Shown: positions 1 through 8,087, numbered from the stretch's first letter. The stretch: 38,999 nt of DNA from Deltaproteobacteria bacterium (GCA_016218805.1 JACRCW010000009.1:1-38999); one strand, 5' to 3'. Notes: generated by a model not told the origin, from the letters alone. Numbers and translations are program-made.

Positions 1-31
1 CCTGCGCAACTTGTCGCGTATGGTCTTGTTC

Positions 32-100
32 ACTTGAAAAGCCCTCCGGTGGCCTCAAGCCACGTCGCTGTGAGCTTGGATTATCGGAGGCTTTTCAAGT
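32..100. repeat. Imperfect inverted repeat with nested hairpin
   Basis: The left arm at 32-48 (ACTTGAAAAGCCCTCCG) is the reverse complement of the right arm at 85-100 (CGGAGGCTTTTCAAGT), apart from one extra C. A smaller perfect hairpin, GTGGC/GCCAC, lies inside at 49-63. The right arm overlaps the stop codon of the minus-strand gene ending at 95, so in RNA this would be a long cruciform-like terminator for that gene. There is no T tract. It could instead be the boundary of an acquired segment. Positions 1-31 are too short to interpret. Confidence 0.5.
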
Positions 101-1417
101 TTGATCGGTGATTTCGCGCGGGGTCACGCTTCTTTTGGGGTTAGCTTCCCAGCCGACGCCTTCAAACCGAGCAGCGATGCACTTCTCAGACTCGGGCTCA
201 ACCCCGAGGCGCGCCCGCAGAAGCGTGGCGTTGTCACGAACAAACTGGGACGCAAGAGCACTTCCGGCCGGGGAGGACAGAATCAGCTGAGACTGTTTCT
301 TGAAGACGACAAAGGACCAATACAGCACATACGTAGTGCCAATCTGCGGGAACAGAGAGGGAATCTCCCTGGCGAGCGGGAGGAGATAGCTGGTGCCTTC
401 CTCTTTCCAGTGAGCCGCGCGCCAGCCATCCTGCTTCAGGCCCGGCCAGCACGCCCTGTGAAAAGCCAGTCTGGCCGACTTCTCGACGTCCTTTGCAGCG
501 GTGCGCTTGGCCGCGCTCGCTGTGAACTCTCTGGGCGGCTCAATCCTGACGGCTGGTGCTGGATCCTGAGGGCGTCTCTCCAGCACGGACTCGCGGAGGA
601 CGCTGTCTCTCGTCAGGTCCCAGAATCCCACCTTGAGGTCGTACCGTGATTGAACAAACTCCAAGGCCGCTTGGGCAGCACTCGCGTCGGCTTCTGAGCC
701 ACGGTCGAAGAACTTGGAGATTCGCAAGTCTGCGCCAACCAGCCCACTGGTTTTGTCCTGATGCCGCATGTATTCAGCCTTGAACGCCTCGCTCGCTGAG
801 GCGTCAATTGCATTCTCGTCGAGGAATCCCTTGGACAGCCAGCCCATCAGGTTGCGCACCTTCTGCTCAACCGCTTGGGTGTGCGGCAGCACCATGATGG
901 CGTTCGGCCACCGCTTGGCAATCTGATCGAGGGGGGCCAAGCCCAACATGTCCGTGCCTTCAGCAAAAAGATCATGAAATGCCCCGACGAAAACCACGGG
1001 AGGTCGCCGAGCAATGACGTCCTGAATTCGGAGTGAACTGATGAGGCCCCTGTGGCGAGCGGTAGCGAGCGCGGCGTCGATTTTCCCTTCCGACAAGTAG
1101 TCTGCATCCATAAGGTCAACGTAGTCCTTGAGGACGGTGCCGATTCTCCTTCGGGTAAACGTTCCGTCCGCCTTCGGTGCCATGACGGTTTTCGCGGTCC
1201 AGACGAGAGCCCACGCGTCCGAACCCGCGGCGTCGAGGAGAACCTTGACCAGGCCGTGTGCTGCGCTCCACCACTGCTCCGATCCAGCAAGGGAATGCCG
1301 AAGGCAGAAGTCCCAAGTGTCTCCGTCGATGCGTTGCCGCGTGTCCAGGGCGGTCCCAGACTCAAGCGTTATTGTGCCGCCGATCAAAAGTATGGTGGGG
1401 CCCGGCCTCTCACTCAT
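95..1417 (-). CDS. Hypothetical protein coupled to an HNH-helicase
   Basis: This 440-residue protein belongs to no family I recognise. The ATG at 1417 was chosen because its ATGAGTGA context overlaps the TGA of the upstream gene (1410-1412) by eight bases, typical of translational coupling; the frame stays open further upstream but only inside that gene. The N-terminus has a hydrophobic strand and glycine turn (ILLIGGTITLESG), reminiscent of Rossmann-type or asparaginase-like first strands, but no conserved catalytic set follows. A second hydrophobic strand (PPVVFVGAFHDLF) lies in the middle. The C-terminal third contains basic and aromatic residues (GTTYVLYWSFVVFKKQ). There is no signal peptide or membrane segment. 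Because it is coupled to a nuclease-helicase, I infer a partner role such as effector, sensor or DNA-binding subunit; this is not shown by sequence. Base composition is lower in GC than downstream genes, suggesting transfer. Confidence 0.75.
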   Translation of the reverse strand: MSERPGPTILLIGGTITLESGTALDTRQRIDGDTWDFCLRHSLAGSEQWWSAAHGLVKVLLDAAGSDAWALVWTAKTVMAPKADGTFTRRRIGTVLKDYVDLMDADYLSEGKIDAALATARHRGLISSLRIQDVIARRPPVVFVGAFHDLFAEGTDMLGLAPLDQIAKRWPNAIMVLPHTQAVEQKVRNLMGWLSKGFLDENAIDASASEAFKAEYMRHQDKTSGLVGADLRISKFFDRGSEADASAAQAALEFVQSRYDLKVGFWDLTRDSVLRESVLERRPQDPAPAVRIEPPREFTASAAKRTAAKDVEKSARLAFHRACWPGLKQDGWRAAHWKEEGTSYLLPLAREIPSLFPQIGTTYVLYWSFVVFKKQSQLILSSPAGSALASQFVRDNATLLRARLGVEPESEKCIAARFEGVGWEANPKRSVTPREITDQT

Positions 1418-3170
1418 CTTCGTTCTCCAGTGCTCGACGTATGGCTGGGTTCTCACTGGCAAGAAGAGCCAAGCTAACCGCGTCTGTGCCTTTGAGGCCC
1501 TTTCTGTCGATGTACCGCTGTGCCAACCTGAGCAACGGGTCGTCCGCAAAACGCCCGGAAGAATCCAGGGCATGCCGATCAGTCCCGCGCGATCCCAACG
1601 CCTGAAACTCCCCAACGCGGTTGTCGTCCGCGGAGACGCGTACCGGTCGGGGTGGTGGAGGTTCCACCTCGATTGTCATCGGTGGCGGGAGCAAGTTGAC
1701 CTCGGCTGTGATTGATCTGGCCATTTCCAGGAGACCGGGGTCGGCGGGCAGGTAAACACGGCCATGGTCGTCACGGTTCTTGGGGTCGGACCGCACGACC
1801 CTCCCGACGATCTGTCGAAAGCTCAGGATTGTCAGTCGATTCGTGAGGTACACGACAGCTCGCAGCCTGCGGATGTCAATGCCTTCAGACACCATGTTCA
1901 CAGCGACGATCCAGGGAACGTGACTGTGGCGAAACCCCTTCAGCGCGTCCGCTGGCGCCGGATCAGCCACGTTGTGCGTCCGGGAGCATGCGACAACCGG
2001 ACGCTCCGGGAGAACCTCGGCCTCCATGAACGTCGCGACCGCGTCTGCATGGTCGCAGTCTACAGCGACGACCAGGCCCGCCGCGTCCGTGTCTCCAGAG
2101 CGCCTGAGATCTATGAGGTATTGGTTTGCATCCGCCAGCAGCAGGTGAGCTATGGACTCTCGCCCCACCGATTCAAGTGCCGTGCGAAGGCGCTTCCGGC
2201 TTCCTGTGTCACTGAGTTCATCATCAAACGTGACACGGTGCGATTCTCCATCCTCCGATTGGAAGGTCGTCTCGCCCCGTCCGATGACAAACTGCACGGG
2301 CCGGCAAGCCTTGTCGGCAATGGCCTGATCATAGCCGTAGCGGTAGTGCGGTTTGGCGCTGCCGCCTTCGGACGGGACAAAGACGATGGGGTCGCGCTGC
2401 GTTCGAAAGGGCGTTCCAGAAAGGCTCAAAATTGCCCGTGCGCCACGATGGAACGCCTCTTGGGCGCTGACTCCCCATGCAGAGCCGGCACCCGCATGAT
2501 GCACCTCATCAAAGATGACGAGGGTGCGGTGGCCAGGATCCGAGGCATGCGCCAGGAACATGTCGCTGGCCGCGAACAGGCTTTGATACGTCGAGACCGC
2601 GCCCACCCAGTTCTCGGGAATCGGATTCACGGGCGACCAAGTCCGAGGCCCCACAAGGGGAATCGTCGGCGAGCTCGGGGACGTGGCGGATGCCGCGGAC
2701 AACCAGCCATCTGCGATACCGAGGCTGGGCACAATGACCAAGACCCTGCTGATTTCCCCGTTCAGAATCAGGCGGTAGGCGACTTCGAGGGCAAACTGCG
2801 TCTTCCCAGCGCCGGGACAGGCTTCAACGAGAACGGCTTCCTCAAGCAGGCGCGGCATGATGGCGGCGAGCGCCTCAACCTGCCATCGGCGGAGCGTGCC
2901 AGTGCCCGCCGCCAAGGTGTCAGCACGGAACCACTGCACAACGACCGCTTGAGGTTTGCTGCCCTTCCGGAGGTTGCAGCTGCCGCAGAGCGCCTGGCAG
3001 TTGTCGTACGCAGTTGGGCCGCCCTGACTCCAGGGAACCAGATGGTCCCCATGCATCAGGTCAAATGGAATTGCCCGACGGCAGAGCGCGCAGACCCGCC
3101 CCTGCCTCTCCCAGACCCGCTTGACCATGTCCCGTGGGAACATGCGTTGGAAGTCGTTCTCCACCTGCAA
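1410..3170 (-). CDS. HNH endonuclease-SF2 helicase fusion
   Basis: The protein is about 586 residues. An HNH domain occupies residues ~20-73: zinc Cys pairs C27/C30 and C62/C65, the GDH core at 41-43 and the closing N66. An SF2 DEAD/DEAH-like helicase core follows: Walker A CPGAGKT (118-124), DEVH box (221-224), SGTP motif III (251-254), motif V SEGIDI (428-433) and motif VI QIVGRVVR (453-460). The predicted activity is ATP-driven DNA translocation or unwinding tied to DNA cleavage in the cytoplasm, as in restriction-like defence enzymes; the specific system is not one I can name. The longest start is TTG at 3170, just after an in-frame TGA; the ATG at 3143 is an alternative and would leave the HNH domain intact. 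No convincing Shine-Dalgarno precedes either. The gene is the first of a coupled pair. Composition differs from the host-like genes beyond 3.7 kb. Confidence 0.88.
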   Translation of the reverse strand: MQVENDFQRMFPRDMVKRVWERQGRVCALCRRAIPFDLMHGDHLVPWSQGGPTAYDNCQALCGSCNLRKGSKPQAVVVQWFRADTLAAGTGTLRRWQVEALAAIMPRLLEEAVLVEACPGAGKTQFALEVAYRLILNGEISRVLVIVPSLGIADGWLSAASATSPSSPTIPLVGPRTWSPVNPIPENWVGAVSTYQSLFAASDMFLAHASDPGHRTLVIFDEVHHAGAGSAWGVSAQEAFHRGARAILSLSGTPFRTQRDPIVFVPSEGGSAKPHYRYGYDQAIADKACRPVQFVIGRGETTFQSEDGESHRVTFDDELSDTGSRKRLRTALESVGRESIAHLLLADANQYLIDLRRSGDTDAAGLVVAVDCDHADAVATFMEAEVLPERPVVACSRTHNVADPAPADALKGFRHSHVPWIVAVNMVSEGIDIRRLRAVVYLTNRLTILSFRQIVGRVVRSDPKNRDDHGRVYLPADPGLLEMARSITAEVNLLPPPMTIEVEPPPPRPVRVSADDNRVGEFQALGSRGTDRHALDSSGRFADDPLLRLAQRYIDRKGLKGTDAVSLALLASENPAIRRALENEDE

Positions 3171-3743
3171 CCCCCAGTGCGCAGCGGGCAGGTGCCGCGC
3201 TTGTCACCACGCGCAGCATGCCACAAGTCCATGTGACGCCGCGCAGCGCAGTGCCACCCCATTCGTAGGTGCGTGTCTGCTCCTTTGGCCCAAACATGGA
3301 CAAGATGCCCAACGTACCAAGAACCGGCCCAGGTCGGGCTTGCCCTGCCCCAAGGAGCAGATCCCGTGGCCGTCATGCCCTGGCTCTTACGGCGGCTGGC
3401 GGGCCTGGTGCTTCGGCGCTCATCGGATTTGACCCTGTAGGTTTCATCGGATCTGGCCCGGTATGCCAACGGACGTCAACTGCGGCTTCTTGGGCAAAGG
3501 CCCGAAGTCGTTGGCGCGCGCCAATCAACCCACGCAGTCGACGAGTTGGCACGGCGGGGCAAGCATGGAGAAACTCACTGGGCAAGATCTGGTGAGCAGC
3601 GAACTGCGTGTTCGGGCGCACGCGCGTGGGTCACCATTGGGGCCGATCAAACGCCTCACGCCGCGCAAGGTGGACCAGGCCAGGGATGGATGTGAGCTTC
3701 CGAAGACCTTGATGTCGACGGAAGGACCGTCGCTTGGGAACGC
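3171..3743. other. Gene-free junction between island and core genes
   Basis: No reading frame here has convincing coding character. The region holds the short tandem-like repeat at 3420-3463, and its composition changes from moderate GC on the left to strongly GC-rich past about 3.74 kb. It probably holds the promoter of the HNH-helicase gene and old insertion debris. A minus-strand frame at 3373-3621 is open, but I could not match it to a transposase or any other family. Confidence 0.5.
3420..3463. repeat. Pair of 20-bp direct repeats
   Basis: TCATCGGATTTGACCCTGTA (3420-3439) and TCATCGGATCTGGCCCGGTA (3444-3463) match at 17 of 20 positions and are separated by 4 bp. Closely spaced imperfect repeats of this size are typical of the ends of IS21-type elements and of some regulator-binding arrays. 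No transposase accompanies them here, so at most this is a remnant end. Confidence 0.5.
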
Positions 3744-4544
3744 TCACAACCCCAATGCCGCCGCGGCCTCCGCGGCGCCCGGTACATCGGTGCGCAGCGA
3801 AGGGACCTTGGCCAACGCCTGACTCAGGTTCGCCCGCGCCTCGTCGTTCCTGCCCAGCTTGTGCAAGCACAACCCCGCCATCAGCGTGGCCAGCGGGTTG
3901 CGCTGACCGGGCTTGAGCCGCTCGTACGCCTCCAGCGCCTCCGCAAACCGGCCCATGGCGAACAGCACGTCCCCCTTGATCTTGGCGTTGTAGGGGTGTT
4001 CGCCGAGTTGCAGGGATGCCTGCGCGGCCGCCAACGCCGCCTTGTGGGCGCCCAGGGCCAGCAACACTTCGGCTTTGGTTGACAGGTCGTCGCACAGCTG
4101 GCGGTTCCACAGGAAGCCGTACGTCTCGCCATGCCCGGCCCGCGCCGCCGCGCGGTCCAGGTTGGACAGGCACTCGTCGGTCTTCTTCGCCACGCACTGC
4201 CGGTCAATGTCAATGATGCGGTTGGCGACGAACAGGGCTTCACGCAGGTGGGTCCGGTCCGTAATCCCACCCGCCACCGCCCACGTCTGCTCCAGGTCCC
4301 GTGTGCCCAGCAGCTGGTTGCGCAGCGCGCGCCAGGCCCGCCGCTGGGTCACCGCGTCCGCCGGCGTGCCCTCCGGGAGCGCCACGGGGATGCCGGCGGG
4401 TTCACGCGCGCAGCCGGCCAGCACCAACCCGGCCACCACCGCGGCGCATCCCCACCGGCGTGGCCGCGGTGCACCCGCCGCCATCGCGCGGCCGTTGGGG
4501 GCCGGGTCTGGGGCGTCGTCCTGGGCTTCCCGGCCGCTCTTCAT
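3744..4544 (-). CDS. TPR-containing lipoprotein
   Basis: The predicted protein has 266 residues from the ATG at 4544, which follows a good Shine-Dalgarno (AGAGGAG, about 5 bases away). A long polar N-region leads into a hydrophobic stretch and a lipobox (VLAGC, acylated C45). The ATG at 4484 would give a more normal 25-residue signal peptide but has no ribosome site. The mature part is helical; residues ~150-250 contain TPR-like helix pairs (alternating Ala/Leu/Tyr with LGxHxxA and MGRFAEALEAYERL signatures). It is likely an outer-membrane or periplasmic scaffold; the partner is unknown. It is divergent from another TPR lipoprotein at 4710, with 165 bp between the starts, so the two may share control. 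No catalytic motif is visible. Confidence 0.82.
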   Translation of the reverse strand: MKSGREAQDDAPDPAPNGRAMAAGAPRPRRWGCAAVVAGLVLAGCAREPAGIPVALPEGTPADAVTQRRAWRALRNQLLGTRDLEQTWAVAGGITDRTHLREALFVANRIIDIDRQCVAKKTDECLSNLDRAAARAGHGETYGFLWNRQLCDDLSTKAEVLLALGAHKAALAAAQASLQLGEHPYNAKIKGDVLFAMGRFAEALEAYERLKPGQRNPLATLMAGLCLHKLGRNDEARANLSQALAKVPSLRTDVPGAAEAAAALGL

Positions 4545-4696
4545 CGCCGCTCCTCTGCGCCAATGACGCCATGCTGCGCTGCGTGGGCGCGACCGACAAG
4601 CGCCGTGGACGACGACCGCGGGCCGGCCGCTGATGGGTGTGGGCGGCCCGCGCACCCCGGAATCTCCGCATGGCGGCGCGGTCCCGCGCGGTTTGC

Positions 4697-4702
4697 TACC
4701 AT
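4697..4702 (+). promoter_or_regulatory. Putative -10 element for a leaderless start
   Basis: GC-TACCAT lies 7 bases before the ATG at 4710, and no Shine-Dalgarno is present. With normal -10 to start-site spacing, transcription would begin at or next to the ATG. Similar GCTAnnn hexamers precede the ATGs at 27058 and 23225. No clear -35 is visible. Confidence 0.35.
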
Positions 4703-4709
4703 CACACGC

Positions 4710-6191
4710 ATGCGGAACGCCGTGGCTTGGTGCTTTCTGGCGGCGGCCCTGGGATGCGCCACCGGGCGCGGTGCCACACACTCAAACCCAACCACCGCAG
4801 CGCCCGGCACACCCGTCCCCCCGGCCGCACCGCCCCGCGCCGTGGATGAGCCGGCCACGCCGTTGGCGCCGCTGGAAGACCCGGAGCTGCGCCTGGCGGA
4901 CGAGTTGTACGACGCCCGCGCCCGCCAGGACCCGCATGATCCGCGCGCGGACCTGGCACGCGCGCGGATCCGCCAGCGCGGCGGTGACCTGGCCGGGGCC
5001 GCGCGCCTGTACCGCCGCTGCCTGGCCGTGGACCGCGCGTTTGGCCCCGGGTACGCCAACTACGGCGCGCTGCTGATGGAGACGGACCGGCACCAGGAGG
5101 CGGTGGAAGTCCTGCTGGAGGGCGCTGCGCGCGCGCCGGACCACGCGCCCATCTTTGCCAACCTGGCCGGCGTGCTGTCGTTTGTGGAGCGCCATGACGA
5201 GGCGCTGGCCGCCGCGGAGACCGCCATTGAACTGGACCCCACCGACGCGGACCTGCGGCGCAACCAGGTGGCGGTGCTGTACCGCGCCGGGCGCCTGGAT
5301 GAAGCGGAAAAGGCACTCAAACAGGCCATGCTGGAGTTTCCCGACGACACGGCGGACCTGCTGATGCGCCTGAGCGAGTTGTACACGGCGCGCGGCGAGG
5401 ACATCAAAGCGGTGGAGACGCTGGCCAAGGTCAACCGCATTGCGCCGGGACTGGTGGTGGCGTGGTTGCGGCGCGCCGCGTTGTTGGGACGGGCGGAGGA
5501 TCTCAACGGCTGCCTGGCGGTGCTGGTGGACGCCATGCGGCACCACGCTGACAACGAGGAGGTGCGCGGCTTCTTCATGGCGGCCATGGCGCTGCGCCTG
5601 CAGCGGGACATGGAGGAAGGCCTGGCGCGCATTGAGAAGGACGGCCATGACGTGGACGCGTACATCCTGGTGGCGCGCGTCCACGAACTGGGGCGGGACC
5701 ACCAGGCGGCGCTGGAGGTGCTGGAGAACGGCGTGCGCCACAACCCGCGCAGCGGCGTGCTGTGGACGCAGATTGGCGTGGTGGAGACCTCCCGGGAGCG
5801 CGAACGCGAGGCGCTGGACGCCTACCGCCGCGCCATCAAGCTGGACCCCGCGCAGCACATGGCCCTCAACAACTGCGCGTACCTGCTGGTCACCGCGCAG
5901 GACGGCACCCTGCGGGACATTGACCTGGCGCTGTCACTGGCCAACGGCGCGCTGGCGCAGGAGCCCACCAACACCGCGTACCTGGACACGCTGGCGGAGG
6001 TGCAGTTCGCGCGGGGGGAGGTGCGCAACGCGCGGGAGACCATTGGGCGGGCGTTGGAACTGGAGCCGGGGGACCGGCGGCTGCAGGCGCAGGCGCGCCG
6101 GTTTGAACAGTCCGGTGATTCTCCGCCGCCCACCGCGCGTTCCCATGGTAGACGGCGCACCCAACCCTCCCTGCCCCCTGGTGGTGAATGA
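4710..6191 (+). CDS. TPR lipoprotein
   Basis: The protein has 493 residues. The start is the ATG at 4710 because it opens a short signal peptide with a lipobox ending ALGC (C16); the frame runs further upstream but only over the divergent gene. A Pro/Ala-rich linker (residues ~20-50) is followed by many TPR units from ~75 to ~475, with canonical features such as GYANYGALLMETDRHQEAVE, A-x-x-x-LDPTDADLRRN and LDPAQHMALNNCAYLL. TPR arrays bind proteins; in this setting I infer an envelope assembly factor, with the partner unknown. The stop codon overlaps the start of rlmN (ATGA at 6188-6191), so the two are co-translated. The functional link between them is probably only operonic. No enzyme motif is seen. 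Confidence 0.88.
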   Translation: MRNAVAWCFLAAALGCATGRGATHSNPTTAAPGTPVPPAAPPRAVDEPATPLAPLEDPELRLADELYDARARQDPHDPRADLARARIRQRGGDLAGAARLYRRCLAVDRAFGPGYANYGALLMETDRHQEAVEVLLEGAARAPDHAPIFANLAGVLSFVERHDEALAAAETAIELDPTDADLRRNQVAVLYRAGRLDEAEKALKQAMLEFPDDTADLLMRLSELYTARGEDIKAVETLAKVNRIAPGLVVAWLRRAALLGRAEDLNGCLAVLVDAMRHHADNEEVRGFFMAAMALRLQRDMEEGLARIEKDGHDVDAYILVARVHELGRDHQAALEVLENGVRHNPRSGVLWTQIGVVETSREREREALDAYRRAIKLDPAQHMALNNCAYLLVTAQDGTLRDIDLALSLANGALAQEPTNTAYLDTLAEVQFARGEVRNARETIGRALELEPGDRRLQAQARRFEQSGDSPPPTARSHGRRRTQPSLPPGGE

Positions 6192-7354
6192 CCGGTCTGA
6201 CTCTGCTGGACAACACGCCCGTGCGCCACCGCGCGGACCCCGCCGCGCCGCCAGACGTGGCCTCCATGACGCTGAGTGAGTTGCAGGCCTTCCTGGGCGC
6301 CCTGGGTGAACCGGCCTACCGCGCCGAGCAGGTGTTCCGCTGGTTGCACCGCCGCGGCGTGGCGTCGTTCTCCCAGATGACGGACCTGGGGCGTGCGCTG
6401 CGTGAGAAGCTCCAGGGGGCGGCGGTGATTGGGCGGCTGGAGGTGGCGCAGGTGCAGGCGGCGCGGGACGGCACGCGCAAGTACCGGATGCGCACGCGTG
6501 ACGGCGCGCTGGTGGAGAGCGTGTTCATCCCGTCCGCCAGCGCGGCGGACAAGAACACGCTGTGCATCTCCAGCCAGGTGGGTTGCGCCATGGGCTGTAC
6601 CTTCTGCGCCACAGGAGCCATGGGCCTGGACCGGCACCTCACGGCGTCTGAGATTGTGGACCAGGTCAACCGCGTGTGGGCGGACCTGGGCGCGGTCAAC
6701 GGCGGGTTTGTCCCGGATCCTTCCGGGGAGGGATCCACGCGCCGCCTGCTGACCAACCTGGTCTTCATGGGCATGGGTGAGCCGCTGCACAACGTGGAGC
6801 ACGTGCTGCGCGCGGTGGAGATCCTCACGCATGAGCACGGCCACCAGTTTTCGCCGCGGCGTGTGACGGTGTCCACCTCCGGGCTGCTGCCGCAGATGAA
6901 GCGGCTGATGGCGGAGTCAGACGTGCAGCTGGCGGTGAGCCTGTCCGGCACCACGGATGCGCAGCGTGTCTCCATCATGCCGGTGAACCGGAAGTATCCG
7001 CTGGGCATGCTGCTGGCGGCCTGCCGCGAGGTCCCGCTCAAGGCACGGCGCCGCATCACGTTTGAGTACGTGCTGCTGGCGGGCATCAATGACGCTGATG
7101 AGGACGCCACGCGCCTGGTGCGCATCCTCAAGGGCCTGCGCTGCAAGGTGAACCTCATCCCGTTCAACGAGCACCCCCTCGGCGCCTACCGCCGCCCCCC
7201 CCGCGAACGGACGCTGCGCTTCCAGTCCCTGGTCCGGGACGGCGGGATCAACGCGCTCATCCGTGAGGCCCGTGGCGACGACATTGACGCGGCCTGCGGC
7301 ATGCTGGGCGGGACCACGTTGGATGCCGCCCGCGCGGTGCCGGCGTCCGCGTAG
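6188..7354 (+). CDS. rlmN: Dual-specificity rRNA/tRNA adenine-C2 methyltransferase RlmN
   Basis: This radical-SAM enzyme of 388 residues methylates C2 of A2503 in 23S rRNA, and in many bacteria A37 of some tRNAs. The radical cluster motif C133-AMG-C137-TF-C140 is intact. The family's C-terminal Cys that forms the methylene/thioether intermediate is present at C370 (DDIDAACGML). The N-terminal accessory domain (residues ~27-80), VESVFIP, MGMGEPLHN and NLIPFNEH signatures match RlmN rather than Cfr or a generic radical-SAM protein. The ATG at 6188 overlaps the preceding TGA, giving coupling to the TPR lipoprotein gene. About 100 bp follow before the next gene, which seems to have its own promoter. 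Length is normal for the family. Confidence 0.97.
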   Translation: MTGLTLLDNTPVRHRADPAAPPDVASMTLSELQAFLGALGEPAYRAEQVFRWLHRRGVASFSQMTDLGRALREKLQGAAVIGRLEVAQVQAARDGTRKYRMRTRDGALVESVFIPSASAADKNTLCISSQVGCAMGCTFCATGAMGLDRHLTASEIVDQVNRVWADLGAVNGGFVPDPSGEGSTRRLLTNLVFMGMGEPLHNVEHVLRAVEILTHEHGHQFSPRRVTVSTSGLLPQMKRLMAESDVQLAVSLSGTTDAQRVSIMPVNRKYPLGMLLAACREVPLKARRRITFEYVLLAGINDADEDATRLVRILKGLRCKVNLIPFNEHPLGAYRRPPRERTLRFQSLVRDGGINALIREARGDDIDAACGMLGGTTLDAARAVPASA

Positions 7355-7375
7355 CGGGGCAGGCGCGCGCGCCGC

Positions 7376-7404
7376 TTGGCAAGACCGTGCGCCCCCGTGA
7401 TAGG
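7376..7404 (+). promoter_or_regulatory. Putative sigma70-type promoter
   Basis: TTGGCA (7376-7381) and GATAGG (7399-7404) are separated by exactly 17 bases. The -35 differs from consensus at one position and the -10 at three. The predicted transcript starts near 7411 and would carry a leader of about 47 bases with the GGGAG ribosome site of the gene at 7458. Confidence 0.4.
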
Positions 7405-7457
7405 GCACGCATTGGTCAACGCTCGGGAACGTCACCCCCGGGGACGGGAGTTGAATC

Positions 7458-8087
7458 ATGCGCCAGAGCCTGTGCCTGTTCGCCACTGCTGCTTTTCTCC
7501 TGACTGAATTCGCCTTGGCACCCGCGCCGGCAGCGGCCGCACCCCTGGTGGTCCAGGGGCAGGCCGGGGACGCCCAATGGGAGTTGGTGAAGAAGAAGAA
7601 GAAGAAGGCGTCGGAGGACGACGCCGAAGACGAGGACCCCTCCAGCCGTGGTCTGATGGACTACTTCACGGGCTCATTCAAGTTCGGCCAGGAGTGGTCT
7701 GAGGAGGTGGAGGACAACCTGGTGGTGACGTGGATCCTGGGTGCGCTGTTCAGCGGGCTTGGCGGCCACATCTGGGCGCCGATGATCTTCTACAAGGACG
7801 TACCGGACAACGGGGCGAAGAAGAACGCGATGATCCTCGGAATCATCGCCACGGTGCTGTACTGGATCCCCGGCGTATTCCCGTTGCTCATACCGGGCAT
7901 CTACTTCTGGACCATCGGCTTCTGGCTGTTCCTCCTGTGGGTCGGCATCGTGGAGTGTTTCATCATGCCCCGCGCGGTGGCGATGGCGACTTCCGACGCC
8001 TACAAGCTCGGCGGCGATGGCGGGGATGAGCCCAAGAAGAAGAAGAAGAAGAAGAAGAAGAAGGCCGACGACGAAGACGAAGAGTGA
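7458..8087 (+). CDS. Lys-rich multi-spanning membrane protein of unknown function
   Basis: The protein has 209 residues; the ATG at 7458 is preceded by GGGAG. A cleavable signal-like segment covers residues 1-28 (Ala/Pro end). A soluble charged stretch follows with six consecutive Lys at 45-50 and an acidic patch (EDDAEDED). Two or three hydrophobic segments lie at ~88-112, 123-147 and 148-170, rich in Trp, Gly and Pro. The tail has ten consecutive Lys at 193-202 followed by an acidic end. I do not recognise the family. The basic tails may contact nucleic acid, phospholipid or an acidic partner on one face of the membrane; this is inference. Both Lys runs are encoded by pure AAG repeats, which are prone to length change in units of three and so keep the frame. 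It stands alone, between rlmN and mtnP. Confidence 0.85.
   Translation: MRQSLCLFATAAFLLTEFALAPAPAAAAPLVVQGQAGDAQWELVKKKKKKASEDDAEDEDPSSRGLMDYFTGSFKFGQEWSEEVEDNLVVTWILGALFSGLGGHIWAPMIFYKDVPDNGAKKNAMILGIIATVLYWIPGVFPLLIPGIYFWTIGFWLFLLWVGIVECFIMPRAVAMATSDAYKLGGDGGDEPKKKKKKKKKKADDEDEE
7590..7607 (+). repeat. AAG microsatellite, 6 units
   Basis: Six consecutive AAG codons encode the first Lys run of the membrane protein. No synonymous AAA codons interrupt it, so slippage would change the Lys count without a frameshift. Confidence 0.85.
8034..8063 (+). repeat. AAG microsatellite, 10 units
   Basis: Ten consecutive AAG codons encode the C-terminal Lys run of the same protein. It is the longest simple repeat noticed in the window. 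Confidence 0.9.

Noticed and set aside
1..100. Integron attC site
   Set aside because: The inverted repeat lacks the GTTRRRY/RYYYAAC core sites expected of attC.
1..111. Open plus-strand frame at the left edge, possible end of an upstream gene
   Set aside because: Only about 36 codons, overlapping the inverted repeat; too short to support.
1764..3236. 490-residue plus-strand frame over the HNH-helicase
   Set aside because: It is antisense to a protein with all helicase motifs in order; composition is that of a shadow.
3056..3469. Upstream extension of the HNH-helicase in another frame
   Set aside because: The helicase frame has an in-frame TGA just before the TTG at 3170; the overlapping frame has no HNH-like residues.
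3373..3621. Minus-strand frame in the junction as a transposase remnant
   Set aside because: No DDE motif or recognisable family segment could be seen.
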